Source: Oceanisphaera litoralis
GTDB lineage: Bacteria > Pseudomonadota > Gammaproteobacteria > Enterobacterales > Aeromonadaceae
Direction: 5' to 3'
Length of the DNA: 64,000 nt
NCBI RefSeq assembly: GCF_016907015.1
Contig: NZ_JAFBBE010000008.1
Location: 62,001-126,000 of the forward strand
In this document: positions 30,079 to 39,840 of the stretch, piece by piece
How positions within the stretch are numbered: position 1 is the stretch's first letter
Layout of the letters: every line of letters starts with the position of its first letter
Notes under the pieces: model-generated
What the model was told of the DNA's origin: nothing
What the model saw: the letters and a program-made list of their open reading frames with translations, nothing else
Database searches by the model: none
Made by a program: the position numbers and the translations under genes

Positions 30079-31194
30079 CTAAGGAAGGTGCTCTCTGGCA
30101 AGATATTCGTGGGATTGCATTTCAGTCAGTCGCGACAGACAGCGTTTGAACTCGAAACCAAGCCTGCCCTCACCGTAAAGTTGCGTCATCGGTACCGACG
30201 CCGATATGATTAATTTGACGTGTCGTTCATAGAATTCATCGACCATGGCGATAAAGCGCCGGGCCGCATCATCGCTGTCCCGGCCCATGGGGACCACGTT
30301 GGCCAGCAGTACCGAATGATAACAGCGAGCCAGCTCGATATAGTCCAGCTGGGATCGTGCCGTGCAACACAGCTCCTGAAAGTCGATATGGAGCACGCCG
30401 TCGCCTTCGGCGAGGGTCTTGAGCCGGCGATGGTTGATGTCGATCTCGGCCCCTCTGGTGCCGGGCTCGCTGGTCAGACGCTCGAAATACCGCTCGAGAT
30501 TGGTCTTGGCCTCGGCATCGAGCGGCGAGTGATAAATTTCGGCCTGCTCCAGGGTACGCAGCCGGTAATCCACACCCGAGTCGACGTTGACCACCTCGCA
30601 ATGTTGCTTGATAAGTGCGATGGCCGGCAGAAAACGGGCCCGCTGCAGGCCGTTTCGGTACAGATCGCCTGGCGGTATGTTGGAGGTTGCCACCAGTATG
30701 ACCCCATGGCCAAACAGGTACTGGAACAGGGTGCCCAGTATCATGGCATCCGTGATGTCGGACACGAAAAATTCGTCGAAACAAATCACCCGGGCTTCCC
30801 GGGCCAGGCGCTCGGCAACCAGCTTGAGTGGATCCGCCTGTCCCTTCAGGCTCTGCAGTTCCTCATGCACCCGCACCATGAAACGGTGAAAATGTACCCT
30901 GAGCTTGTTATCGAAGGGCAGACAATCATAGAAGGTGTCCACCAGATAGGTCTTGCCCCGGCCGACACCCCCCCAGAAGTAAAGTCCCTGTATGCTGTTC
31001 ACCGGCTCCGGCTTGTTACCGGTCAACTTGTTTCCGGTCAACTTGTGCCACAGGCTGAGCCGGGGCCGAACCGGAGACGGCGCCATCAGCTCGTCAAACA
31101 GTCGCTGTAGATGTGACACCGCCAGGGCCTGAGCCGGATCGCGGACAAAGTCGTGACGGCTGAGGTCTGACTGGTATTTTTGACTAGGGGTCAT
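30079..31194 (-). CDS. zapE: cell division ATPase ZapE
   Basis: ZapE is an AFG1-like P-loop ATPase linked in E. coli to Z-ring constriction under low oxygen or heat. From MTPSQKYQSDLSRHDF the product is 371 residues. Walker A is GGVGRGKTY and Walker B is VICFDEFFVSDITDAM. The sequence HKLTGNKLTGNKPE contains a five-residue tandem duplication from a 15-bp repeat. A 51-residue N-terminal extension of the frame is unlike the family and was dropped. Confidence 0.95.
   Translation of the reverse strand: MTPSQKYQSDLSRHDFVRDPAQALAVSHLQRLFDELMAPSPVRPRLSLWHKLTGNKLTGNKPEPVNSIQGLYFWGGVGRGKTYLVDTFYDCLPFDNKLRVHFHRFMVRVHEELQSLKGQADPLKLVAERLAREARVICFDEFFVSDITDAMILGTLFQYLFGHGVILVATSNIPPGDLYRNGLQRARFLPAIALIKQHCEVVNVDSGVDYRLRTLEQAEIYHSPLDAEAKTNLERYFERLTSEPGTRGAEIDINHRRLKTLAEGDGVLHIDFQELCCTARSQLDYIELARCYHSVLLANVVPMGRDSDDAARRFIAMVDEFYERHVKLIISASVPMTQLYGEGRLGFEFKRCLSRLTEMQSHEYLAREHLP
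31012..31041. repeat. in-frame 15-bp tandem duplication inside zapE
   Basis: Two 15-base copies of CTTGTTnCCGGTCAA differ at one base and encode the repeated LTGNK. They lie in the variable linker before the ATPase core, so an insertion should be tolerated. Confidence 0.85.
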
Positions 31195-31331
31195 TAGTGT
31201 ATGTAACAACTTGGCTAATAACGGGTGGTGACTGCCAGTGTAAAGGCGCCATCCCCACCCAGGCAAGTGCTGCCAAAGGCCGGGACTTGATCTCGCCAGC
31301 AAAAAACACAATAAATAATACAGACCGAATC

Positions 31332-31360
31332 GGAACTCTTGTTCCACGCTGAAGGTCTGA
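31332..31360 (+). promoter_or_regulatory. sigma-E-like promoter of degQ
   Basis: GGAACTC (31332-31338), 17 bases, TCTGA (31356-31360) resembles the extracytoplasmic sigma-E consensus (GGAACTT, 15-17 bases, TCTGA-like). It predicts a degQ leader of about 40 bases. If real, degQ responds to the same sigma factor that DegS activates. Confidence 0.5.
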
Positions 31361-31403
31361 ATGAACTCTTTTTTGAAGAATCCATCGATTTAGGAGCATC
31401 TGC

Positions 31404-32762
31404 ATGAAACGTCGACTCCCCCTGGTACCCGCCCTGGCTCTGAGCCTGGGTCTGGCCATACTGCCCCTGGCTCAGGCTGCCCTGCCATTCGGTGCCGGTA
31501 GCGACATCCGCAGCCTGGCTCCGGTGCTGGAAAAAGTCACTCCCGGCGTGGTCAATATTTCGGTGTCCGGCAGCAAGGTCAGCCGCCAGGCGCTTCCCGA
31601 GCCCTTCCGCTTTTTCTTCGGCCCCGGCCTTCCCGGCGAACAGGTGCGGGAAAGACCCTTTCAGGCGCTGGGATCCGGCGTGATTATCGATGCGAAAAAA
31701 GGCTATGTCATTACCAATAACCACGTCATCGAAGACGCCGACAAAATACTCATCACCCTGACGGACGGCCAGGAATACGAAGCCGAACTTATCGGTCGCG
31801 ATAAACAAAGCGACATAGCGCTGTTGAAAGTAGATGCCAAGAATCTGGTCGAAGTCGAATTTGCCGACTCCGATCGGCTCCGGGTGGGTGACTTCGCCAT
31901 CGCCATCGGCAACCCCTTCGGCCTGGGGCAGACCGTCACTTCCGGTATCATCAGCGCCCTGGGCCGTTCCGGCCTCAACGTGGAGAATCTGGAAAACTTC
32001 ATCCAGACCGATGCGGCCATCAACTCCGGTAATTCCGGTGGCGCCTTGCTGAATCTGGACGGTAAGCTGGTCGGCATCAATACCGCCATTCTCGGCCCGG
32101 GCGGCGGTAATATTGGCATCGGTTTCGCCATTCCCTCCAACATGGTCAAGAACCTGGCCGATCAAATTCTCGAATACGGCGAAGTCCGTCGTGGTGTTCT
32201 GGGCGTGATGGGCGGTGAACTGACCTCGGAGCTGGCCCGGACCTTCGGCTACCGCAGCCAGCACGGCGCCTTTGTCAGCCAGGTACTGGAAAACTCTTCC
32301 GCCGAAAAGGCGGGACTGAAAGCCGGTGACATCATCATCAGCCTGGATGGTAAACCCATCCGTTCCTTCGGAGAGTTACGCGCCAAGGTGGCGACCATGG
32401 GTGCCGACAAAACCGTCAGCCTGGGGCTGTTCCGCGATGGCAAGGAGCAGCAGGTCGAGGTGACCCTGTCCCGGGCCGATGAAGAAAACATTCAGGCCAA
32501 CACCCTGAATGAATCGCTGGAAGGCGCGCTACTGGCCCAGACCAGCGACGAAGACAGGGTGCAGGGTGTCAAGGTAGCCGAAGTAACCCCCCGCTCCCCG
32601 GCCGCCATGTCCGGCCTGGAAAAGGGCGACATCATCATCGGCGTCAATCGCCAGCGGGTAAAGGACCTGAACGATCTGCGTCAGATAGTGCAGGAAAAGC
32701 CGGAAGTACTGGCGCTCAACATACAGCGCGGCAAATCTTCCATCTATCTGGTACTCAGGTAA
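31404..32762 (+). CDS. degQ: periplasmic serine endoprotease DegQ
   Basis: DegQ/DegP-type HtrA protease and chaperone of the periplasm. The product is 452 residues with a Sec signal peptide (to about residue 25, LAQA). The catalytic triad is H107 (NNHV), D137 (SDIALL) and S211 (GNSGG). Two PDZ domains follow (about 257-345 and 365-452). The short LA loop and place beside degS suggest DegQ, though it may do the work of DegP as well. AGGAG precedes the ATG. Confidence 0.95.
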   Translation: MKRRLPLVPALALSLGLAILPLAQAALPFGAGSDIRSLAPVLEKVTPGVVNISVSGSKVSRQALPEPFRFFFGPGLPGEQVRERPFQALGSGVIIDAKKGYVITNNHVIEDADKILITLTDGQEYEAELIGRDKQSDIALLKVDAKNLVEVEFADSDRLRVGDFAIAIGNPFGLGQTVTSGIISALGRSGLNVENLENFIQTDAAINSGNSGGALLNLDGKLVGINTAILGPGGGNIGIGFAIPSNMVKNLADQILEYGEVRRGVLGVMGGELTSELARTFGYRSQHGAFVSQVLENSSAEKAGLKAGDIIISLDGKPIRSFGELRAKVATMGADKTVSLGLFRDGKEQQVEVTLSRADEENIQANTLNESLEGALLAQTSDEDRVQGVKVAEVTPRSPAAMSGLEKGDIIIGVNRQRVKDLNDLRQIVQEKPEVLALNIQRGKSSIYLVLR

Positions 32763-32770
32763 TTCAGCAA

Positions 32771-32865
32771 GGAGTGAGGGGCTCTTTCCCTCACTCCTCA
32801 CTCCTCACTCCTCACCCCTCACCCCTCACCCCTCACCCCTCACCCCTCACCCCTCACCCCTCACT
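32771..32865. repeat. hairpin grading into an 11-copy 7-bp tandem array (degQ-degS)
   Basis: GGAGTGAGGG (32771-32780) pairs with CCCTCACTCC (32788-32797). The right arm continues as eleven heptamers from 32789 to 32865: three CCTCACT, seven CCTCACC, then one CCTCACT. It ends 40 bases before the degS ATG, where the degS promoter would be expected. Such an array can change length by slippage. Confidence 0.95.
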
Positions 32866-32905
32866 ATGTTATGCTGTAGTCATTCGACAACAATCACCAC
32901 ATCCC

Positions 32906-34003
32906 ATGCGGCTAGCCTCTTTTCTCAAGTTTCTGCTTCAGGCCGGGGCCTTAGGCATCCTGATGGCCCTGATCCTGCTATTGCTGTTTCCGCAACTAAA
33001 GACCCAGCCTTTCGAGCACTGGTGGCGTAACCAGCAGGTCGGCGTGTCCAGTTTTTCCTATGCCGCCGGTCGGGCCGGCCCCGCCGTGGTCAATATTTAT
33101 ACCCGCAGCTTTCAACGGGGCAGCGAGTCACCCGAACTCAGCGCCACCGGTCTGGGATCCGGCGTCATCATGTCGGATCTGGGCTATGTGCTCACCAATT
33201 ACCATGTCATTGCCGATGCGGATCAGGTCATAGTCGCGTTGCAGGATGGTCGCATTCTCGCCGGTGACGTCACCGGTTTCGATGTGCCCACGGATCTGGC
33301 GGTACTGAAAATTACCGCCGGCCAGTTGCCGGTGATCCCTCAGGACCAGGATCTTTCCCCCCAGGTCGGCGATATTGTGCTGGCCATCGGTAACCCTTAT
33401 AACGTGGGCCAGACCATTACCCAGGGCATTATCAGTGCCACCGGCCGCACCGGTCTGTCCAGCATGGGGCCGGACAGCAACGGCCGTCAGGATTTGCTGC
33501 AGACCGATGCCGCCATCAATGCCGGCAACTCCGGTGGCGCCCTGGTCAACGTCTACGGCGAGATGGTCGGCATCAATACCGCTTCCTTTCAGAGCCTGGC
33601 CCATCAGGAAAGCTACGGCATCAACTTCGCCATTCCCTATGCCCTGGCCCACCGCATCATGCAGGAGCTGATCGTCAACGGTCGGGTGATCCGGGGCTAT
33701 CTGGGCATCAGTGGTGCCGATATTCCGCCGATGATGGCCCAGCTGCTCAAGCTGGGAGAACGCACCGGTATCTATGTGGAAAGGGTCAACGAGCAGGGCC
33801 CTGCAGCCAAGGCCGGCATTGCCCAGGAAGATGTGCTGATGAGTATCGATGGCAAGGCCATTCGCAATATGCGCCATGCCATGGACATGATTGCCGAAAC
33901 CCGCCCAGGTACCGACATACAGGTAACCTTGCTGCGAAAAGGCAAGATATTGACACTAACGGTGATGATCGAAGAAGACAGCCGCTTTCAGCGGTTACGG
34001 TAA
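32906..34003 (+). CDS. degS: inner-membrane serine protease DegS
   Basis: DegS senses misfolded outer-membrane proteins through its PDZ domain and cleaves RseA to release sigma-E. From MRLASFLKFLLQAG the product is 365 residues (355 in E. coli). One N-terminal transmembrane anchor (about residues 5-28) is followed by the protease domain with H100, D130 and S209 (GNSGG), then one PDZ domain. A 44-residue upstream extension reads through the heptamer array and is rejected. Confidence 0.95.
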   Translation: MRLASFLKFLLQAGALGILMALILLLLFPQLKTQPFEHWWRNQQVGVSSFSYAAGRAGPAVVNIYTRSFQRGSESPELSATGLGSGVIMSDLGYVLTNYHVIADADQVIVALQDGRILAGDVTGFDVPTDLAVLKITAGQLPVIPQDQDLSPQVGDIVLAIGNPYNVGQTITQGIISATGRTGLSSMGPDSNGRQDLLQTDAAINAGNSGGALVNVYGEMVGINTASFQSLAHQESYGINFAIPYALAHRIMQELIVNGRVIRGYLGISGADIPPMMAQLLKLGERTGIYVERVNEQGPAAKAGIAQEDVLMSIDGKAIRNMRHAMDMIAETRPGTDIQVTLLRKGKILTLTVMIEEDSRFQRLR

Positions 34004-34031
34004 AGAAAGGGATTGGGGATTAGTAAAGCGT

Positions 34032-34062
34032 AAAAATGGGGCTGGAAACCAGGCCAGTCCCC
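34032..34062 (-). terminator. terminator after murA
   Basis: On the minus strand GGGG, a bulged A, CTGG, loop, CCAG, CCCC, then ATTTTTA. It closes the mla-murA operon in the convergent degS-murA gap. Confidence 0.55.
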
Positions 34063-34074
34063 AGTCTCCAGTCC
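34054..34074. repeat. 7-bp tandem repeat, three copies (degS-murA gap)
   Basis: CCAGTCC, CCAGTCT, CCAGTCC head to tail, with a decayed fourth copy (CCAATGA). ATTGGGG (34012-34018) and CCCCAAT (34073-34079) form an outer inverted repeat around it. Confidence 0.75.
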
Positions 34075-34086
34075 CCAATGACGCGG

Positions 34087-35355
<1,269 letters not shown>

Positions 35356-35616
35356 TCAGGAAGGCATAATAAATTTTCGTTCCCGCGCCCATTGCTCGGG
35401 AGTAAAGGTCTTCACGGTCAGCGCATGGATGCTGTTCTGGGCGATCAGCTCCCTCAGGGGGCCATTGACCGCCTGTTGCCGCTTGAGCCGGCTCATGTCG
35501 GTGAAATCGGCAGATACTGCTATCACCTCGAAATGGCTGCCTTCGCTTTTGATGTAAAGCTCGTCCAGCGGCAGTGCCTGCCGCAGTAAACGTTCAACTT
35601 CTTTATTCAGATCCAT
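35356..35616 (-). CDS. ibaG: BolA family protein IbaG
   Basis: An 86-residue BolA-like protein; relatives bind monothiol glutaredoxins and Fe-S clusters. The core (IKSEGSHFEVIAVSADF...R...QQAVNGPL...IHALTVKTFTPEQW) is characteristic. It always neighbours murA in this type of operon. Its ribosome-binding site and ATG are one copy of a 16-bp tandem duplication reaching back to the mlaB stop. Confidence 0.93.
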   Translation of the reverse strand: MDLNKEVERLLRQALPLDELYIKSEGSHFEVIAVSADFTDMSRLKRQQAVNGPLRELIAQNSIHALTVKTFTPEQWARERKFIMPS

Positions 35617-35656
35617 GTTGGCTCCCGCTCATGTTGGCTCTCGCTCATGTTGCGCT
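35614..35656 (-). repeat. 16-bp tandem duplication of RBS and start codon at mlaB/ibaG
   Basis: Two copies (35614-35629, 35630-35645) of CATGTTGGCTCnCGCT plus an 11-base partial third. On the minus strand each full copy contains a GGGAGC- or GAGAGC-type sequence followed by an ATG, giving three closely spaced ATGs, of which only the last starts ibaG. Upstream ATGs open short out-of-frame ORFs. Confidence 0.85.
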
Positions 35657-35920
35657 TTTGGCAGTATTGTCGACCAGTTCAAACAGGGAACTGACGCCGT
35701 ATAAATCGGCCAGCGGATAAAAGCTGGCCGGGGGGGATAGCAGGGTCAGTGGCTTGTTACCGGCGGCCAGCGCCTGACTCCATTGCACCAGAAAGGCCAG
35801 ACCAACCGAGTCGATCTGCTTCAGCTCGCTTAAATCCACCCGATCGGCACCGAACAGGGTTGCCCGCTCGGCCCAGTAGGCCGGCAGCATATCCCGGGTC
35901 AGTTCCCGTTCGAGCTTCAT
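35645..35920 (-). CDS. mlaB: MlaB, STAS-domain subunit of the Mla transporter
   Basis: MlaB is the small cytoplasmic STAS protein that stabilises the MlaF ATPase in the MlaFEDB phospholipid transporter. The 91 residues include the STAS core VDLSELKQIDSVGLAFLVQW. Sequence divergence in this family is high; assignment rests on the fold pattern and on the position after mlaC (four-base overlap). Confidence 0.9.
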   Translation of the reverse strand: MKLERELTRDMLPAYWAERATLFGADRVDLSELKQIDSVGLAFLVQWSQALAAGNKPLTLLSPPASFYPLADLYGVSSLFELVDNTAKSAT

Positions 35921-36558
35921 TGGGTTCTTTCCAGCGGCGTCACCGGCTTCTGGGTGTGTGCCTGCAACTGAAGGGTCACCTGGTCGATCCCATTCTGACG
36001 GATAAGACCACTCAGCTCGGCCTGTTTGGCGGACAAGAGGCTAATGCCCTCGGCCACCATGTCGAATACTCGCCACTCGCCGGTGCGGCTGTTCTGGCGA
36101 AGTTTGAACTCCAGTTTGATGGCCGGCTTGTTGGTCTCCAGTACCGAAACCGGCACCGATACCAGCTTTTCGCCCTTGGCGACGGTGCCGGTACCTATGT
36201 CCAGTTTCTGTTCCTTGTAGGCCGCCAGTGCATCGGCATAGGTCACCACCAGGTAGTCGCTGAAGGCGGCAACAAAGCGGTCCCGCTGTTCGGGGGTGGT
36301 GTTGTTGAGCTGGTTGCCGATCACCCGAAAGGCGGAAAAACGCACATCCACCGCCGGCAGCATTTCTTCCCGCACTATGGTGCGCAAATATTCCGGATTG
36401 GCCTTGATTTCCGCCTGCTGTCTGTTCAATCGATCGAAGGTGTTCTGGGCGACTTCATTCACCAGCACATAAGGGTTCGACAGCGTAATGGCGGCAACCA
36501 GCGGGGTCCAGAGCCCGGCCAGTATCAACAGCCCTGACATCAGTAATTTTTTCATCAT
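35917..36558 (-). CDS. mlaC: MlaC, periplasmic phospholipid-binding protein
   Basis: MlaC shuttles phospholipids between the outer-membrane MlaA-porin complex and MlaFEDB. The product is 213 residues with a signal peptide ending near LVAA (about residue 23) and the Tol_Tol_Ttg2 domain (ETQRDRFVAAFSDYLV-like pattern, here EQRDRFVAAFSDYLVVTYAD). mlaA itself is not in this window. Confidence 0.95.
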   Translation of the reverse strand: MMKKLLMSGLLILAGLWTPLVAAITLSNPYVLVNEVAQNTFDRLNRQQAEIKANPEYLRTIVREEMLPAVDVRFSAFRVIGNQLNNTTPEQRDRFVAAFSDYLVVTYADALAAYKEQKLDIGTGTVAKGEKLVSVPVSVLETNKPAIKLEFKLRQNSRTGEWRVFDMVAEGISLLSAKQAELSGLIRQNGIDQVTLQLQAHTQKPVTPLERTQ

Positions 36559-36583
36559 TAGCTCCTAGGGAGTCGGCTACGGC

Positions 36584-37057
36584 TTATTTGTCGCCGATGG
36601 AATAAATGAACTTACCGATCAGCTCTTCCAGTACCAGTGCCGATTGGGTGTCCGTTATGGTATCGCCGTCCTTGAGCATGCCGATGCCCATGTCCTCATC
36701 GGCAAACCCGGGGCTCAGCCCCAGATACTGCTCACCAAGCAGACCCGAAGTCTGGATGGCCGCCGTGCTGCTTTCGGAAAATTCACCGGCGTTGCGGCTG
36801 ACCGTCAGCGTCACCACCGGCACCTGATCCTTGGGATCCAGGGTTATCTGGCTGACTCGTCCCACCACAACGCCGCCTACCTTGACCGGCGAACGCACCT
36901 TGAGACCGCCGATATTATCGAACTTGGCATAGAGGGTATAGCTTTCTCCCTGACCGTTGGCGCCAACACCGGCGACCTTGAACGCCAGCAGCAGCAAGGC
37001 ACCGATGCCGGCCAGCATAAAGCAGCCGACGCTGAATTCCAGTTTGCTGTATTTCAT
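36584..37057 (-). CDS. mlaD: MlaD, MCE-domain subunit
   Basis: MlaD anchors in the inner membrane and forms the periplasmic hexameric MCE ring of the transporter. The 157 residues comprise one transmembrane helix (about 8-27), the MCE domain (YTLYAKFDNIGGLKVRSPVKVGGVVVG onward) and a helical tail. Six bases separate it from mlaE. Confidence 0.96.
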   Translation of the reverse strand: MKYSKLEFSVGCFMLAGIGALLLLAFKVAGVGANGQGESYTLYAKFDNIGGLKVRSPVKVGGVVVGRVSQITLDPKDQVPVVTLTVSRNAGEFSESSTAAIQTSGLLGEQYLGLSPGFADEDMGIGMLKDGDTITDTQSALVLEELIGKFIYSIGDK

Positions 37058-37063
37058 TGTTAT

Positions 37064-37843
37064 TTACCCGAACATGACGGCGGTGAGGGAAAAATCGAGC
37101 CCCAGTACCGCCAGAGAAGAATGAACCACGGTACGCGTCGTGGCCTGACTGATACCGGCCGCCGTCGGCTGTGCATCGAAACCGTTGAACAGGGCAATCC
37201 AGGTGACCACCAGGGCAAATACCAGGCTCTTGATCACCCCCTGCATGATGTCCTGCTGCCAGTCGACCGCCGCCTGCATCGCCGACCAGAAGCCACCTTC
37301 GTCTACCCCCAGCCAGTCAACACCCACCAGCTTGGCGCCCCAGATGCCTATCAGGCTGAACATCAGCGCCAGCAAGGGCATGCTGATAAAGCCGGCCCAG
37401 AAACGAGGCGCCACCACCCGGCGCAGGGGATCTATGCCCATCATCTCCAGACTGGAGAGCTGTTCGGTCGCCTTCATCAGGCCCAGCTCGGCGGTCAGTG
37501 CCGAACCGGCCCGGCCGGCAAACAGGAGGCCGGTCACCACGGGACCCAGTTCCCGCAACAACGACAATGACACCAGGGGGCCCAGGCTGCCTTCGGCACC
37601 GAAGTCCACCAGCACGTTGTAGCCTTGCAAGGCCAGCACCATGCCGATGAAGAGCCCCGACACCAGTATGATGGCCACCGACTGTACGCCGACCACCTGC
37701 AACTGCTGTATCAGCAGTGGAAAGTGTTTCTTTGGTTGAGGCGGCCCCACCAGGGCATGCAACAACATGAAGCCGGCGCGCCCGGTGGCGGTGATTCCGG
37801 CCACCCCCTGACGCCCCAGGCGTCCTATCATATCAATCAACAT
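37064..37843 (-). CDS. mlaE: MlaE, membrane permease subunit
   Basis: MlaE is the integral-membrane subunit of MlaFEDB. The product is 259 residues with five to six hydrophobic segments. Family motifs include the coupling-region [20 protein letters not shown] and [18 protein letters not shown]. It overlaps mlaF by 11 bases. Confidence 0.96.
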   Translation of the reverse strand: MLIDMIGRLGRQGVAGITATGRAGFMLLHALVGPPQPKKHFPLLIQQLQVVGVQSVAIILVSGLFIGMVLALQGYNVLVDFGAEGSLGPLVSLSLLRELGPVVTGLLFAGRAGSALTAELGLMKATEQLSSLEMMGIDPLRRVVAPRFWAGFISMPLLALMFSLIGIWGAKLVGVDWLGVDEGGFWSAMQAAVDWQQDIMQGVIKSLVFALVVTWIALFNGFDAQPTAAGISQATTRTVVHSSLAVLGLDFSLTAVMFG

Positions 37844-38633
37844 CGACTAACGACTCCCTGAATGAAGGTGCCGGATAATGAAACGCCACCGGGCCGTCGG
37901 CCAGACCCTGCAGGAACTGGACCACCTGGGCATCTGTATTCTGCTGCAGCTCGGCCGGCGTCCCCGCCGCTATCACTTTTTTGTTGGCGATGATATAGGC
38001 GTAATCGGCAATATTCATCACCTCGTCCACATCATGGGTGACAATAATGGAGGTCAGCCCCTGGGCCCGGTTCAGCTCGGATATCAGCTTGACCAAGACG
38101 CCCATGCTGATGGGATCCTGCCCGGCAAAGGGCTCATCATACATGATAAGCTCGGGATCCAGTGCAATGGAGCGCGCCAATGCTGCCCGCCGCGCCATGC
38201 CGCCGGACAGCTCGGACGGTAATAGCTTCGCCGCACCGCGCAACCCTACCGCTTCCAGCTTCATCATCACCAGGGTACGGATCATGGCCTCGGGCAAGCC
38301 GCTGTGCTCGCGCAGCGGGAACGCCACATTGTCGAATACCGACATGCCGGTGAACAGGGCGCCGCTCTGAAACAGCATGCCCATGCGGCGGCGCACCCGA
38401 TACAGACGAGAGCGATTCAGACTGGGTATGGACTCGCCGTCGAACAGCACATCGCCACTGCTCGGCTTGATCTGGCCACCGATGAGTCGCAACAGGGTGG
38501 TTTTACCGATACCACTCGGGCCCATGATGGCGGTAATTTTACCTTTGGGGATCTGCAGGCTGATCCCGTCATACAGGGTTCGGTCACCATGGCTGAAGCA
38601 AAGATCCCTTATTTCGACGAGGCTCTGGCTCAA
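37833..38633 (-). CDS. mlaF: MlaF, ABC ATPase of the Mla transporter
   Basis: MlaF powers phospholipid trafficking at the inner membrane. The product is 266 residues. Walker A is GPSGIGKT at 38-45, the signature is ELSGGMARR, and Walker B ends in [10 protein letters not shown]. The only start consistent with the family is TTG ([13 protein letters not shown]), preceded by GAGGA; the first in-frame ATG would delete Walker A. First gene of the seven-gene operon. Confidence 0.95.
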   Translation of the reverse strand: MSQSLVEIRDLCFSHGDRTLYDGISLQIPKGKITAIMGPSGIGKTTLLRLIGGQIKPSSGDVLFDGESIPSLNRSRLYRVRRRMGMLFQSGALFTGMSVFDNVAFPLREHSGLPEAMIRTLVMMKLEAVGLRGAAKLLPSELSGGMARRAALARSIALDPELIMYDEPFAGQDPISMGVLVKLISELNRAQGLTSIIVTHDVDEVMNIADYAYIIANKKVIAAGTPAELQQNTDAQVVQFLQGLADGPVAFHYPAPSFRESLVDVD

Positions 38634-38658
38634 ACTGATTCCTCAATAAAAAGAAAGA

Positions 38659-38687
38659 ATTGTATGAGTTCCCCGCGGGATGGGCAA
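38659..38687 (-). promoter_or_regulatory. promoter of the mla-ibaG-murA operon
   Basis: TTGCCC, 17 bases, TACAAT on the minus strand, about 25 bases upstream of the mlaF TTG. The rest of the mlaF-kdsD gap contains an imperfect hairpin (GCCACTCTCT at 38718 with AGAGAGTGGC at 38770) of unknown role. Confidence 0.5.
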
Positions 38688-38832
38688 CCAGACCGACCGC
38701 TTTTCCTTAGCCGGTGCGCCACTCTCTGTCTTCTTGCCGGATAAAAGAAGGTGGGAAGGAAGATGGGAAGAGAGTGGCCCCTTACCTCCTACCGTTTTTG
38801 TTACATCAGTCGCTTATCGGCACAAGCTTTTC

Positions 38833-38838
38833 TATAAT
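38833..38838 (+). promoter_or_regulatory. -10 element upstream of kdsD
   Basis: A perfect TATAAT lies 28 bases before the kdsD ATG. No good -35 is found at 16-18 bases, so an activator or an extended promoter context may be needed. Confidence 0.4.
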
Positions 38839-38865
38839 GGCGCCGCCTAAGGTGTGGAGAAAACT

Positions 38866-39840
38866 ATGACTGCAGAATTTGATTATCGGAAAACCGCCAA
38901 GCAGGTGCTGGATATTGAAAAGGCAGCCATCGATGGCCTTTATCAATATCTGGACCCGGCATTCAATCATGCCTGCCGGCTGATGTTCCAGTGCCCGGGG
39001 AAAGTCATCGTGACCGGCATGGGTAAATCCGGGCACATCGCCCACAAGATTGCCGCCACCCTGGCCAGTACCGGCACCCCCGCCTTTTTCGTGCATCCGG
39101 GCGAGGCCAGCCATGGGGACCTCGGCATGATAGGCAGGGACGATGTGGTACTGGCCCTGTCCAACTCGGGCGAAAGCAGTGAAATCATTTCACTGTTGCC
39201 CGTACTCAAGCGCCGTGGCCTGCCGTTGATCTGTCTGACCGGCAACCCCGCCTCCACCATGGCGCGAGAAGCCAATGTGCATCTGTGCACCCGGGTGGAG
39301 CAGGAAGCCTGCCCGCTCGGCCTGGCCCCGACCGCCAGCACCACCGCCGCCCTGGTGATGGGCGATGCCCTGGCCGTCTCCCTGCTGGAGGCCCGTGGCT
39401 TTACCGCCGATGATTTTGCGCTCAGTCACCCCGGCGGTGCCCTCGGCAAGCGTCTGCTGCTGCGGGTGGGCGATGTGATGCACAGAGACGAGCAGGTCCC
39501 GAAAGTCGGACTGAATACGCTGATTATCGATGCGCTGCTGGAAATCGGCCGCTCCGGCCTGGGCTTTACCGCCGTGGTCGATGAGCGGCAGAAGCTGGTG
39601 GGTATCTATACCGATGGCGACCTGCGCCGCACCCTGGATCATAAAATCGATGTACATCACACCTCCATCGAACAGGTCATGACCCGCAGCTGCACCACGA
39701 CACACGCCGCCATGCTGGTGGCGGAAGCGGTCAAGCTGATGGAAGAAAAGAAAATAAGCGGTCTGCTGGTGGTAGACGAACAACAGTATCCGGTCGGCGC
39801 CTTCAATATGCATGACCTGTTACGGGCGGGAGTGATCTGA
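38866..39840 (+). CDS. kdsD: D-arabinose 5-phosphate isomerase
   Basis: KdsD converts ribulose 5-phosphate to arabinose 5-phosphate, the first step towards Kdo. I prefer the ATG preceded by GGAGA (324 residues) over a GTG four codons earlier. The SIS domain (about residues 35-185, with VTGMGKSGHIAHKIAATLAS and ALSNSGESSEI) is followed by two CBS domains (about 205-324). It opens the kdsD-kdsC-lptCAB operon. Confidence 0.96.
   Translation: MTAEFDYRKTAKQVLDIEKAAIDGLYQYLDPAFNHACRLMFQCPGKVIVTGMGKSGHIAHKIAATLASTGTPAFFVHPGEASHGDLGMIGRDDVVLALSNSGESSEIISLLPVLKRRGLPLICLTGNPASTMAREANVHLCTRVEQEACPLGLAPTASTTAALVMGDALAVSLLEARGFTADDFALSHPGGALGKRLLLRVGDVMHRDEQVPKVGLNTLIIDALLEIGRSGLGFTAVVDERQKLVGIYTDGDLRRTLDHKIDVHHTSIEQVMTRSCTTTHAAMLVAEAVKLMEEKKISGLLVVDEQQYPVGAFNMHDLLRAGVI

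Noticed and set aside
32789-32865. CRISPR-like direct repeats
   Set aside because: Units are seven bases, contiguous and without spacers, so this is a simple tandem array.
32861-32885. TATGTT or TATGCT as a degS -10 element
   Set aside because: Both are weak, and no -35 exists because the heptamer array occupies that position; kept only as a possibility within the array finding.
32774-32905. Extended DegS start reading through the heptamer array
   Set aside because: It would place a PHPSPLT repeat before the membrane anchor; the ATG at 32906 directly precedes the conserved anchor.
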